Shown here: one piece after another, positions 25,801-37,500 of the stretch
How the letters are laid out: the number at the start of each line of letters is the position of its first letter
Numbering within the stretch: position 1 is the stretch's first letter
NCBI GenBank assembly: GCA_034509925.1
Contig: CM067526.1
Coordinates: forward strand, 5,341,501-5,405,500
Length of the DNA: 64,000 nucleotides
Reading direction: 5' to 3'
Origin: Hirudinaria manillensis
Taxonomy: Eukaryota > Annelida > Clitellata > Hirudinida > Hirudinidae
Notes under the pieces: model-generated
What the model was told of the DNA's origin: nothing
The model's input: the letters and a program-made list of their open reading frames with translations, nothing else
Databases searched by the model: none
Translations under genes and position numbers: made by a program

Positions 25801-28630
25801 CTTAGCAAATATCTTACATATAACTAACTCTCATTGTAGTCATTATCGCCACCTTGACTCATACTGTCATTGCAATTTGTCCTTGCTCGAATTGGAAATC
25901 GAAAACTGTGTTAGTGGTCCTATTGGGCCCTTCAGTTTGAATAAATAAATAAATAAAATAAATAAAATGTTTTTTGAAATATCATTCCGAAAATCCCGTC
26001 AAAGAGTCTTACAAGCTTTCAAATTGATAAGTCATTTATTAAATTCCTTTTAGCAATCATTTCCGACAGCAAATAAATTGCTGCACAATAACGAACTCAA
26101 AAATAAAGGATTGCAATGAATGGGATAGAGTCTACCTTAGACTTTAAGCTGTCCTTCATGTGTATATTCTTGACGGTGTTACCTTTCGTTGGTCCCTGAA
26201 CGCTGACGAACTCAGACTTTGATCCAAACCAAGGAAAATGACTGCCATCTGAATCGTTCATCATTTCATATTTTCCAGATACCAGCTCTGGTATTTCCAT
26301 GCTTGTTCTTTAACGGAATTAAGTGGTTATTGAGCGTCAAAGGATTTAAATTAACATGACAGAAATATCATTTTCTAGCATATAAAAATTATTAATTTGA
26401 ATCGATAAATTTATTTTATAAATATATTATGATATAATCTAACCAAAATGACAGCATGCATTGAGAATACTTACATTCCTTCCTCATAAATGCTAACGCG
26501 CTCCATAAGTGTGCACACTTGGATCCACCCGATTTCGATGTGTTGTCCATCCAACAATGGAGGTATTACGATGTCGGCGTTAGCTCTATTTTTGAACAAT
26601 TCACTTTTAATTTTATTATTTTGCATAAATCGTTTAATTCATTATAAATTTATATTTTATTACAGATATTACGGGGAAACATGGTAAAATTATTGAAGGT
26701 TAATTTAAAATATTTTAGACTGATAAACGTGCGATTTTAAGCTATTTGGTAGAGTTGCTCTAGTTGCTTTAACTTTAAAAATAAACTCAGTTAATTCTAG
26801 AACTTGAAAAAGAAGTTAAAAGTAGAATTGTCTCGATGCTTAAAGTGAAAGTAATAGCTAAAATACTTTTCTAAATAAAATTAAAATTTATTGTAATACA
26901 GTCATGTTTCGCTACTGTGCCACCAGTCGGGACCGAGCAAAAGTGGCATAGTAACGAGAGTTTGTAAAAAAGGCCTTATTTTATCAAATAAAAACGGCTT
27001 TAATTCTTAAGTTACTCATCAGCTCAGTCTAAAGCTCTCAAAATCGTTGGCTGCCGCATCTTCTTTCGGTGGATCTCGTTGTCTAGCCAATCGCACGCTT
27101 GCATCACACCAGACTTTCGAATCCACCGCTCCGGGTTTGCCCTGCACCGTCTTGAACGTGATGCCGTGGCACTTCTTGAAATTGTCCACCCAAACGTCGC
27201 TCGCCATTATGTCCGGGATGTGCATCAGCTCGGCCGGTTTCATCGCCTTCTCCTTGATCAGATCGCCGCTGACAGGCAGATTCTGTCCTCTTGCTTGCTT
27301 CAGGCACATGAGCATTCCCTCATCGAGCTTCGCGTAGGAAGCCTGAGTCAGCTTCATGCGTTTCGATGGAACTCCAGCTTTGATTGTAGCCTCGATTGCA
27401 TTCTTCTTGCTGAGAATGCCTTTCACGGTGGTTATCTTAACTTCGATGCCCCATTTCTTGCTAAACTCCCTGGCCACCTTAGAATGATTCGGCTCCTTCT
27501 TCACGGCATAAATGATCCCCTTCTTTTCCTTCAGTTTAAAATCGGTTCGCTTGCGTTTCTGAGCAGGCATTTGCTAATACTCACTCCAACTTGCAATTTT
27601 CACATAAAATCTCGACATTCACTCTCGTTTCTATTTGTATTCCCAGTCAACTTTGCCCATTTGACCAATCAAATTTCATGGAATGTTCCTACACCTTCCT
27701 TAATCATCCCTCATTAAGTCGTGGGAAAGTATTAACCTGATCAAATCCTAAAAATACAAAGTAATGTCTCGTAATTACTTCCTCGATTGGGAATATGTCT
27801 TTAACTAGCGAGATTTGACTGTATCAGTAAAAACAAAATTTGTATTAAATCCAAAATTGTTTTCCATAAAACACGCCTTTCTTTGCCTTTATGCTTAGTC
27901 GGAGATTAGCAAAGAATTACTTTTTGATCTTTAGCATCGGTAAATTCCCTGTTAATGAACTCCTAAATATTTTAAAATTGCTCCATCCTTACAGGGTTCT
28001 AATATTAGCATGGGCACTAGATGACTGCATAGAAAGATTTTCGACATAAGAAAACAGTTAGATATCAGGATAAGAAAATTGAGAAAAGAGCGATTTTAAA
28101 TGAAGTAAAAATATTATGAACTAAATCGAATTGTATTCTTGTTTTAGTTGAAATATTAAACACTTTGTTCATTATTTTTGTTGTTCAAAAAATATTTTGC
28201 GTTTAAATTTTTATGGAACTTGAAAATAGAGGAAATTAATGTGGAGGTTGGAATAAAGCTTGAATATAAACCTAAATATAAAAATAAAGAAGTCTATTCA
28301 AGTTGAAGTCAAGTTAATAATAGCTTGAACATCAAGTTCAAGTATCGGAACAAATCTGTTATTTGGTCAGAAATAGATACACGGATATAAGTTTAATACA
28401 ACGCATTTAAATAAAAGATATATGAAATGTGACTTCTCCAATTTTAAAATTTATTTCAAAAATTAAATCACTTCTGAAATAACGAACCTGAAACTCGGCG
28501 CGTTAAAGGTAAATGAACATTTTTCTTCCTTAAGTTTTGATGGTACTTTGTCGATGCCGAAAGTAATATTGTTCAGGTTTATGTCCGCAGCCTTCAATAG
28601 AGGCTGAAATTTACCAGCGCCCCAAGCCAT
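22894..28630 (-). CDS. FAM78-like: FAM78-like gene 5, complete five-exon gene with transposon-filled introns
   Basis: Exons: A 28488-28630 (MAWGAGKFQ), B 26475-26585 (111 nt, one codon shorter), C 26136-26307, D 24780-25079, E 22894-23049 (TGA). Coding total is 882 nt, 293 residues, open throughout. The GWIQVC, QGPT, RKQKF-like and LVWRPY motifs are present. Exon C reads SMEIPEL, so the usually invariant Trp is Met, and PWYG is PWFG. The introns carry three insertions: a LINE 3' end in D-E, another in C-D, and a Tigger element with its own open frame in A-B. Despite this, every exon and splice site is intact, which argues for maintained function or very recent loss of constraint. The D-E intron shares sequence with the damaged gene 11 (compare 24480-24600 with 62260-62400), linking the two. 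Function unknown. Confidence 0.88.
23580..24330 (+). mobile_element. LINE 3' fragment, CR1/L2 type (gene 5 D-E intron)
   Basis: The plus strand reads SDLGVLIDNGLTYKAHVNNIV, later RPILEYCSPVWNPH-like, ERVQKYFTRSIP and FFNNRIIKPWN blocks, in broken frames. These are the post-polymerase C-terminal blocks of CR1/L2-type LINEs. It ends in an AAATAA-rich tail at 24308-24330. It is 5' truncated and antisense to gene 5. Confidence 0.75.
25330..25970 (+). mobile_element. LINE 3' fragment, CR1/L2 type (gene 5 C-D intron)
   Basis: Contains WNPHHIFLIDRIEKVQTKFT, LPTLEKRRLLADL, RGHNLKLKQSKFSTDV and NRIVKPWNSLPPDFI. The last part, 25498-25827, is a single open stretch. It is followed by an AATAAATAAATAAATAAAA tail near 25941-25969. 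It is 5' truncated, on the plus strand, antisense to gene 5, and a different subfamily from the 23.6 kb copy by residue content. Confidence 0.8.
26899..27821 (-). mobile_element. Tigger/pogo element, internally deleted, with TA target duplication
   Basis: A 923-bp element. The left end CAGTCATGTTTCGCTA and right end TAGCGAGATTTGACTG are inverted repeats with three mismatches in 16, and TA flanks both (26897-26898 and 27822-27823). This is the hallmark of the Tc1/mariner superfamily, pogo/Tigger branch. The only gene inside encodes the DNA-binding part of the transposase. The catalytic DDE domain is missing, so the element could move only with enzyme supplied elsewhere. It lies in the A-B intron of gene 5. 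Confidence 0.88.
27019..27570 (-). CDS. Tigger-like DNA-binding protein without the DDE domain
   Basis: An intact 183-codon frame starting MPAQKRKRTDFKLKEK. Residues about 10-55 look like the psq/CENP-B N-terminal helix-turn-helix. About 70-150 look like the second CENP-B-type domain (LKQARGQNLPVSGDLIKEKA, then DVWVDNFKKCHGITFKTVQG). It ends shortly after, at ESFRLS, where full transposases continue into the DDE domain of some 200 residues. It is on the same strand as gene 5 and inside its intron. Absence of stops or frameshifts in an otherwise decayed landscape suggests recent arrival or retention. It could act as a repressor of its family or be an inert deletion derivative. I cannot tell which. 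Confidence 0.8.
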   Translation of the reverse strand: MPAQKRKRTDFKLKEKKGIIYAVKKEPNHSKVAREFSKKWGIEVKITTVKGILSKKNAIEATIKAGVPSKRMKLTQASYAKLDEGMLMCLKQARGQNLPVSGDLIKEKAMKPAELMHIPDIMASDVWVDNFKKCHGITFKTVQGKPGAVDSKVWCDASVRLARQRDPPKEDAAANDFESFRLS

Positions 28631-29525
28631 GTTCTTTGAAAACTAAGGTTCGATTTTCTGCTGACTTGAAATGATTTTGGACGGTCCAATCTGTTCCAAA
28701 TTCCCGTTATCAATCCCTGGGGGCGAAATATGGATTGAAAGTCTTTGAAAACTCGTTAAGCAGCCTTGTGTAATACTTCTGAACTTGACTTCTTACTGCT
28801 GATGGCAACTAACTCGTAATGGATTTTGACTTTAATGTCTTGAAACTATATTTTATTATTAGATAGAATACTTTGTATGAATAAGTTGATTTTGGTTCCG
28901 TCAAGTACTGTTTTGAGATGGTCGGGGAGGTACTATAATCTGGTGGGCTTCGTTTAGATGTTTTAGACTTGCTTGATGGCTGATTGAGAGGATACCTGTC
29001 GAGCACATTGAAACATCAGGTCTTAATTCGCCTCCAGTTGGAGTGCTTGAAGTTGCAATGTACATAGTTCGAAAAGCTTTTGTCAGCTTTTAAGACCGGT
29101 CCCTTGACGTTGTATTTTAAGAGATCGGAAGATGATGGTTTGTCGTAATCTTCAAAACAGTCCGAATCGGGGTCGTACATGATATTCACTTAAGAAAGCC
29201 TCATATTTTCGTACACTGAGAGGTGTTCAAGTAATGACACTCATGCTGAGGTATACTCGCACCTGAGTTGGTAAAAAATTGAAGTTTATGAAAATATCCT
29301 CGACATCTTATTTCCCTTCCTAGCATGATTTATTCATCCTAGGTTTTTCGTAGAATATTTGTTTTTATAAAGGCAGAGCCTGAGTGAACGACATTCATGT
29401 CTTGGACATCAAAAGCATGTTTAAAATCTTGAAAAGGCATGTGAGCAATTTGTGACGAAGTTGTTAAAACTAAATAATAAAATCACGATACACAATCATA
29501 TATTGCATTAATGTTGGCTAATTGA

Positions 29526-29591
29526 TATTTATAAGCCCAAGTAATATGGTTTATTTTTTTATTTTTTTAAAAATATTTTATTGTGATGTCA
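29526..29591 (-). promoter_or_regulatory. Putative promoter of gene 5: CRE variant and TATA box
   Basis: TGATGTCA (one mismatch to the CRE) at 29584-29591 and TATAAATA (minus) at 29526-29533. It is 954 bp upstream of the ATG. Confidence 0.5.
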
Positions 29592-29689
29592 TTCAGTTAT
29601 GCTTACGTTTACATTGAAACATTAAACATATTTCCATTGGTAAAGTCATTGGAATTTGCAAATTAATATGTAAAATTGTTTTGTAATAA

Positions 29690-30060
29690 TGAGAAGATAG
29701 CAACAACGGTTTTGGCGACGTTGTAACCTTTTTGTTGTTCCAATCAACTCCGCTATGGGGCAGATTGAAACACTCACTAAACCCACTCTTCAACAGATCT
29801 TATTTTAGTGATACACAATTTTTGTACTTAAGTTTAAACATAGGCTACAATGATTTTATTTTGGTCCGCAAACATAAACTTGCGGCAACGAAGTATGAAA
29901 AATGTTAAGCCTCTTTTAAGCCAAGCTTAACTATCACCTTTGTTGAATCCATTGATTCAAATTGGAAACTGAAAGTTTATTTTGTAACTCATTATGTCAG
30001 GGACCTGTCTCCAGGCTGTCATGACATTATTGTTTTAACGTTAAAGTTTAGGATAGTTTA
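29690..30060. repeat. Segment shared with 41145-41490
   Basis: Starting near GTAACCTTTTTGTTGTTCC, about 350 bp match 41145-41490 with a few small indels (GCTATGGGGCAGATTG, ATCTTATTTTAGTGATACAC and others). It does not occur in the other spacers, and I see no coding content or clear element ends. Confidence 0.7.
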
Positions 30061-31590
30061 CCAGGCATTGAGTTGATTAAGAGACAGCCTGATGTTATCG
30101 ACGGCGAACTTCATGATTGCTTTTAAATTGTCGTTTCCCATAGTCGAGCGTATTGCGGATTGGATAGTGAAAGCGTTATTGATTTATTTTCCAGAAGCTT
30201 CGATGTGGTCTGATTAAGTGAGTGAGTGGGACTGAATTTGTTATATGGATGGACTCATGATTTTTTAGACAGATGAATGAGAGGATCGAGTTGTGAAAGT
30301 TCGCTGATGTTTAAATGGTAGATTGGTTCTTGATGGAGAATTATGTTGGAACGATTTGCGAGCATTGCGAGAATAGAGAGCCTATACTTGTTTTAAGATA
30401 TTTTGTATGAATTATTTACGTATACGAACTACAGTGCTAGAAAAAATGTTATGGCCTTCCCATTTTTATTACATAACTTCCTTATAAATAAACATATCTT
30501 GATGAAACTCAAAATTCAATACAAAACAACTTTACTATGCCACCCCCTACTCTCGCCATTATGCCACCAGGATCCTGACAACGTTTATCTAACCCATAAA
30601 GTTACGAACATATATCCACTCCGAAATGTCGTAGATGTTTTTTTCTCTAATATTTAATCATGTAATTTTAAGTTAAAACATTCTTCTGCTGGTTTAGGGA
30701 TTGTTAATTTATGCCGCCGAGATAATCTGAGAATCAAGCATACAAAAAATATACCGATTACTATACTAAGAAATTTCGATATGAGGTAAGACAATCGTTA
30801 TCTCAATAACAATTTTCTGATCACAACTAATCATAACTTGTAAAATTAATTTTATAATCAAATATGTTTAACCCTAAGTTCATCCATAACACAATAGACC
30901 TTCAGGGTTTTAACAAAAAATTATTATTCATATTTTTCGAATTTTGTAACTAAAATTTAAATTAAGATTTCTTGCGATTACAGGCAGAAATAAACTTAAA
31001 ATGAAATAATTTCTTTTTAAATCAGTAACCTATTGATGATTACGGAGTGAAAGTAAAATTTGGAGGACATTAAAATGTTTCTAAAACAAAATTTAAAAGG
31101 TTCAAATGCTGGTCAGAAATCATGGTTTTTCATTCGAGGTTTTCATTGAAATGATCAGCGAACTGGAACATTAGAATTCTTCATTTCATCAAATGAGTCT
31201 CAATTAGTGTACTTCCCATTCCAATAGAGTTGGTCGTTTCTTGAGCAATCAGTCAGTCACCATGGTGGTACGAAACATCGTGAGATTTTCATTCATAACC
31301 TCGTCATGAATTTCAATCAATGAATAAAGATAATGGAATAGGAACCTGTTCATGAGTCTCTCGTTCATTATTCAAAAAAATAAAATAAAATGGCGAGAAC
31401 CACTGCTAGTAATTCTTCAAAATCTTAGAACCTCAGTGAAATATTGATTCTTATGATTTGAGCACGAACTATCCCCTTTTGAAATTATTGTGGATATTTC
31501 TATTGACGTTGTTTCGGGCTTTTCTATAGGAGCACTTGCTCTTGTTTTTTCATTGCGATTTTTAGATTCTTTGTTCCTTTATTTTGGTGA

Positions 31591-34500
31591 TCAAATCTTG
31601 CCACTTAGGAAGTTTTCTTTAGTGTAGAGCCTCAACTTTTTCGAGTGTTCTTCCGAATTAATTGCATATTTCTTCAAATTCAACAACGTAGAAATCGGTG
31701 GAAAAATCTCCTCAATATCACCTTGGTACGGTCTCCACAATACCACCTTAAAAAGCGTCAAGAAATGTTCTTTTAAAAAAATTTTATATTATATTTTTAT
31801 TTTATATTCATTTGTTATGATTCTTATGTTCATAATGTAAAAATGCATCGGCCAGAATATCGTGAAAATAATAAGAACATTGTTTGTTATTGTAAATTTA
31901 TTTTATTTATTTTTAAAGTTGGTCAAAGGGCCTCTAATGGCCTCTTACAAAAAAGCTCTCAAGCGAATCACGAAAAAAAAAAAGCAAGCGACAAAGCAAT
32001 GGAAGCAGGTAAAAAGCGAATAACAAAAACAAAAATGATCATATATTTAGTTTCCAACAGTCAAAAATTGAGAGAGGTCTGCATTCGTAATCAAGCATTT
32101 GAACAGTGAGAAAGTACCGGCCGACACTATCCCCTCAGGAAGTGAGTTCCAGAACTTTGCCACACGACTGACAAACGAAAACTTGGTGGCGTCTATTTTA
32201 CAAGTGTTCAGTTTCAGTTTGAGGGTGTGACCACGTGTTGTGTATTAAGAAAATTTGAAGAAGTTTCGGAGGTCCTTGATGACAAATGCATGAATTATTT
32301 TGTAGAAGAGACATAGATCTAAAATCAGACGTCGGCGTTCAAGTGTCGGGAGTCCGAGAAGTGTGAATCTAGTTAGGTACTGGTGGTGTCGGATTGATGG
32401 AATAAATTTTGTAAATCTTCTTTGTACTGATTCGATATTTTTGATCAAGTATTTGTGGTGGGGGTTCCAGACTTGTGAGCAGTATTCGAGTAGTGGTCGG
32501 AATATAAAGACAAATCATATTTTTTATGTTGAGGACTGTGCAAATTGTAGCATACCTGAGCTGTGTTACAAGTCGGATCGCTAAGTGCGTAGCATTGCAG
32601 AGGAGGGGTTAGATTTTCTGGCAGAACTTTCGGACACTGCTGCTGAAGTGGTCCTAATAGTGTAGACCTCTTACCCACAGGTTTATTTACATCAACATCG
32701 ATAGCCATCTCCATGAACCACTCCAGGGTTCTCAAGACTAGGTAAACATCATTATCTACGTCTTTTAAGGCTAAATAAGTGTAGAATTTTTGCTTTCTGT
32801 ATACAAACGTCAAGGTTGGTTTTGGTGTCAATTTTTTTTTCGGTACGGCCCAGGTAGTCTATTAATATAATAATTGTTCAATTAACAATTTCGAAAATAA
32901 GATTTTCAATTTAAAAACTAAAATCTGATCAACTGATTAACAAAGCTAAAGATTTTTTTAACTTGGGAAGTTGTGGTAACACAACTTTGGTTCCTGTAGT
33001 CGCCCATTGTTTCGCACGTATTAAGGTTACATTAAAAGTACATTCTTATTCCCGAGATCCAATTGGAGAGATTTATAACATTCAAACTGATAATAACTAA
33101 ATCATTTATTAATTTGTCTAGTATTCACTTCCAAATGCTAATAAATTACTTCTCAATTTTCTGAATAATAGACATAAAATTATACTGTTGAAACGATTGG
33201 GTAAAGCCTACATTAATATGTAAGCTGTCCTCCATGAATACAGTCCTGACGATTTTACCCCTTGTCGGTCCCTGAAGGGCAGTGACCTCAGTCGTTGCCC
33301 CGTACCAAGGAAATTCCTCGCCACATGCATCGCTTATCATAGCGAATTTTCCAGTTACAAGCTCCGGAACTTCGGCACTCACTCTTTAACGGAATTAGAC
33401 GGTTGAAGAACATAAAATGATTTAAAGTAACATGGAAGTAATTTCAATTTTTAGTATTTAAGAGTTACTACATGACATTGTCAAAATCAACTATTTTATG
33501 ATTAAATTAAGGAATGAACTGATAAAATTAATGAGTAGCTAGAAATATGCCCACAATAGCGTAGAAAATTGAGAATACTTACATTCCAACATCACCATAT
33601 ACGCAAACTAGAGTCATCTCTGTACAAACTTGGATCCATCCGATTTCGATGTTTGCTCCACGTGGCAATTTAGGAATCTCGACGGTGGCGGAAGCTCTAT
33701 TATAAAGCAATTCACTTCTAATTTTAGCAGTAAATCGTCTAATTCATTTCAAATTTGTAATTGCGTAATAGATAATTTGGTTAATTTGAAAGTTAAAATG
33801 AAAAAAAAAACTTTATCCCTGCAACATACAATTTAATATTTTTTCATCGAATTATGTTAATTTTGTTATATAATACATAAAGATATAAATTTTTTCATTG
33901 AATTTTTTATTGATAGCAAAAGCCATACTTCACTATTTAAGGGATACATCAGCGATCGCCGCAATATCTGCTCCCTTCAACCCAACTGAAGCCGAGGCTT
34001 GGTTTAGGATATCATTCACAATGCGCATGCACAGATATCAGTGAGCACGACAATATTTCATCGTGCCCCGGCGGCCCTTCACCCGAACATCAACGCTTAG
34101 CCCAACACAAACACAAAAGAGTCAATGAATTACGACGCCATCTTTTCCTAAGTTGTGAGCCAGTTTGCCAATTTAAGTACAAGATAAGTTGCTTTATGAC
34201 TTAGTTACGTTTAAACTGAGCAGTCGAGATCTGCGAAACTTACCTGGACTGTTGTTATGACACTAACTACATAGCCCACACTTGGCTCAGACTTTCTGAA
34301 TAACCACCTTCTCTTGTCACAATCACAGACTTTAGAGACCAACGACAATTTGCCTTACTCGAAAAGATTGTCTAGATTAACGTTTTCAACTTTTTTAGAA
34401 AACTGCTGGCGATATTCTCAGCATTCCTCCAACTCAAATACATTATTGAAAGGCAGGATTGTTCACCTATTGACATATCACAAATTCTTGTGTCAAGCCT

Positions 34501-37500
34501 TTCAATCGGACAATAACCAAATACACATACTCAGCAGCGACGCCTGTCCACAATTTCCAAGCATGTCACGGAGATGATTCACATAAAAGAGCCTGGAAAT
34601 ATTGTAACAAACACACTTTCCAGACCGGGAAATTTAGCTATATTTGAATCCATAACAATGATTACTGCAAGATATTTTTGCTTAAAATGACTGGGGATAT
34701 AAAACGATGGGTAAACAGCTGTTTGGATTGTCAGAAAGCCAAAGTCATTTGTCATAACAGGAACGTTCCACAACAATCTTTGCATCCGTTTAGTCATCCA
34801 TTTGATACTGTTCAAATGGACATTGTTAAATCCTTGAAACACTCAAAAACATTTTGATTATAGTTCATCTTTGAGACACTGTACATGTTGTGGCGTTCAT
34901 TGACAGAGCAACTCGCTTGTTTAGTGTTCCCCGATCTCATCTGTCATCATCGTGCCGGGGTTTCCCTAACCCACTTGATTAGCAGGTTTGGTATACCATC
35001 CACAAATATTCACCTTGAAAAGGCTGATGATTCGAACAGCCTGGTCTTCAGTAATCTCATTTCATCTTTCGGCCTTAGACAGATTGTTGCCGGCCCTACC
35101 CATGACTGCGGTGGAACCCTGGACATTGTCTTTGAGAGGGACAATGATGGCTTACCTGTTACGGCGGTCGAGAAGTTTGAAAGTGGTCTTTCTGACCACA
35201 AACTTCTAATATGGATGACTTCGTCCTCAGTCCCTCGTCACATACCAGACACAAATAGGGTCAGGCTCTGGAGGAATTTTGACATGCCTCTCTTCGAGCG
35301 ACTTCTCAGCACCTCTCCTTTGACCAACCCAGAGACGTGGACCTCCATGGATATTGATCGCCTGGCTGATCTTTACTATGACACTCTCAATGAGGTGGTT
35401 GAGAGGTCCCTCCCCCTATCGACGCCACGCTTCTACAAATACAGACAGCCATGGTTTGATGCTGAGTGCATGAGAGTGAGATCACACCTGACTCGACTCA
35501 GAAGACGGCGCGCCAGCACCGACATCATCAGGGCTTGTGCCCGCTCGTATGCTGCTCTGCTACATCAAAAGCGTCGAAACTACTATGCCAGGCGCATAGC
35601 AGAAGTGCGCCATCCTGCCAGAAGATGGAAGTTCATCGGAGATGCTACTGGTCTAGGCAGCGTCACAGATTGGCTGCTCCGGCCCCTCCAGTCTACCGCG
35701 AGTACCTTGATGGAAAACTGATTGCCATCCGCTCAGCCACGAGCGATGCCCCGCCACCTCACTTCCTTCCCTGTGTCACAGGTTCGGAGTTGCAGCAATT
35801 TCAGCCAACCTCCATGGATGAGATCCAGGAGCTCACTTGGTTGCTGAAGAAGGTCTCTCATGTTCTTGCTCCATTCGTCGTTCACCTGTTCAACAAATCC
35901 TTGTTCCTGGGCCAAGTTCCCCACTCCTTCAAGATGGCACAAGTTCAGCCCATTCTCAAGAAGCCCAGCCTCGACCTGCAAGCACCTTCATCGTACCGCC
36001 CAATATCTAATTTAAGCGTCATGTCAAAGCTTCTCGAACGACTCGTACTTAGACGCCTCCTGTTCTACCTAAATAGCAATACACTCTTTCCCAGCACACA
36101 GTCTGCCTATCGACCGCACCACTCCACTGAGACCGCTTTATTGAGGGTTATGTCTGACATACGCATGGCACTCGATGCAGGTCAGGTCTCCCTCCTCCTT
36201 CTGCTGGACATGTCAGCGGCCTTTGACACCGTTGACCATGACATCCTCATCGCCAAGTTGGATGAAACATTTGGAGCTCGTCACAATGCACTGCAGTGGT
36301 TCAGAAATTATTTGTCGGAACGACATGAGACAATAGTGTCGTCACGATCTGTTAGTGCCATCCATCTTGTGCAATCGGGCATTCCCCAGGGATCAGTCTT
36401 AGGACCAATATTGTTCACACTATATGTGGCTGACATTGAAAGCATTATCTCCAAACATAGACTTTTCAGTCATCAGTATGCTGATGACATTCAGATCTAC
36501 GGCAACTCCAAACCTGATGATGCCCCTACCCTTGTTGGTCGTTTGTCGGACTGCCTTCATGATATTATTTCCTGGACAGCCTCCAACAGGCTACTACTCA
36601 ACCCCGACAAGACTGAAGCAATCTGGTTTGGCACCCCGGCTCGACTCGGTCATATCAGTGACCTCCCGCTCCAGCTGGCGGGTTCTTCCATCACCCCTTC
36701 ACGGACAGTCAGGAATCTGGGGGTCTACTTGGACTCTTCCCTTTCCATGAAGTCCCATGTTAATCGGGTTTCTGCTGCCTGGTACTTGACTGAACTACTG
36801 ACTAGTTCCACAGCTGTCCCTGGCAGGGCATCACTCCGCTCATCCGAGACTAGGACCCTGGTCGTCACACGGTCTCGCAGCGTCAGTCAGGGTGATCGGG
36901 CCTTCTACGTCGCCGCTCCTGTGATCTGGAACCTGCTTCCTCCGAACATTCGTCTGGCTCAGTCGTCAGAAGCCTTCAAATCCGGACTGAAAATACATCT
37001 CTTTGTGACCTCATATCAATAATTCTTTTATCTATAGTTTGTCTGTTTTCCTTGTCTTTATTATTTTATTTTATTCCATTCTGTTTACTCACTTTTATTT
37101 TAACCTCATCTTATTTTATTTTATTTTTTTACCTCACATTTCATAGATTGCAAACTTGTGAGCTCTGTCGCCATGCCTTTACATCCCCTTGGGATTACAT
37201 CGCGCACGTAAAATATTAGATAAATAAATGTAAATGTAAAATGTTATTACAGATCAAGACCGACAGTTCGAAAATAAATTATGCCACATATCAAAGAAAC
37301 ACGATACTTAAAATATGTGACGCATTAAGAAGATATTTGGTATAAAGAATTTATTCATAACCTAAATGTATATCACTCTAGTAAGGGGAGCCCCTATTAA
37401 TAGATACAGTAAGTATCACAAAATCTTCCTTAAAAGCCGCATGTATTTGAAGTGTTATATTTCTTTGATATGAAGCATAAGTTTTTTTTTAAATTTCCAT

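Larger units (their letters stand above)
28631..31590. other. Spacer between genes 5 and 6
   Basis: 28634-29330 is the upstream block of gene 5, 29526-29591 the promoter. 29690-30060 is a segment repeated at 41145-41490. 30060-30640 has no recognised content. 30640-30830 matches spacers near 46.4 and 51.95 kb. 31030-31330 is the shared downstream block and 31340-31590 the 3' flank of gene 6. Confidence 0.55.

Noticed and set aside
27079..27717. 212-codon frame on the plus strand
   Set aside because: It is the antisense shadow of the Tigger DNA-binding gene at 27019-27570, whose domains are clear.
34579..34842. 87-codon minus-strand frame
   Set aside because: Antisense to the gypsy RNase H/integrase fragment, which reads on the plus strand.
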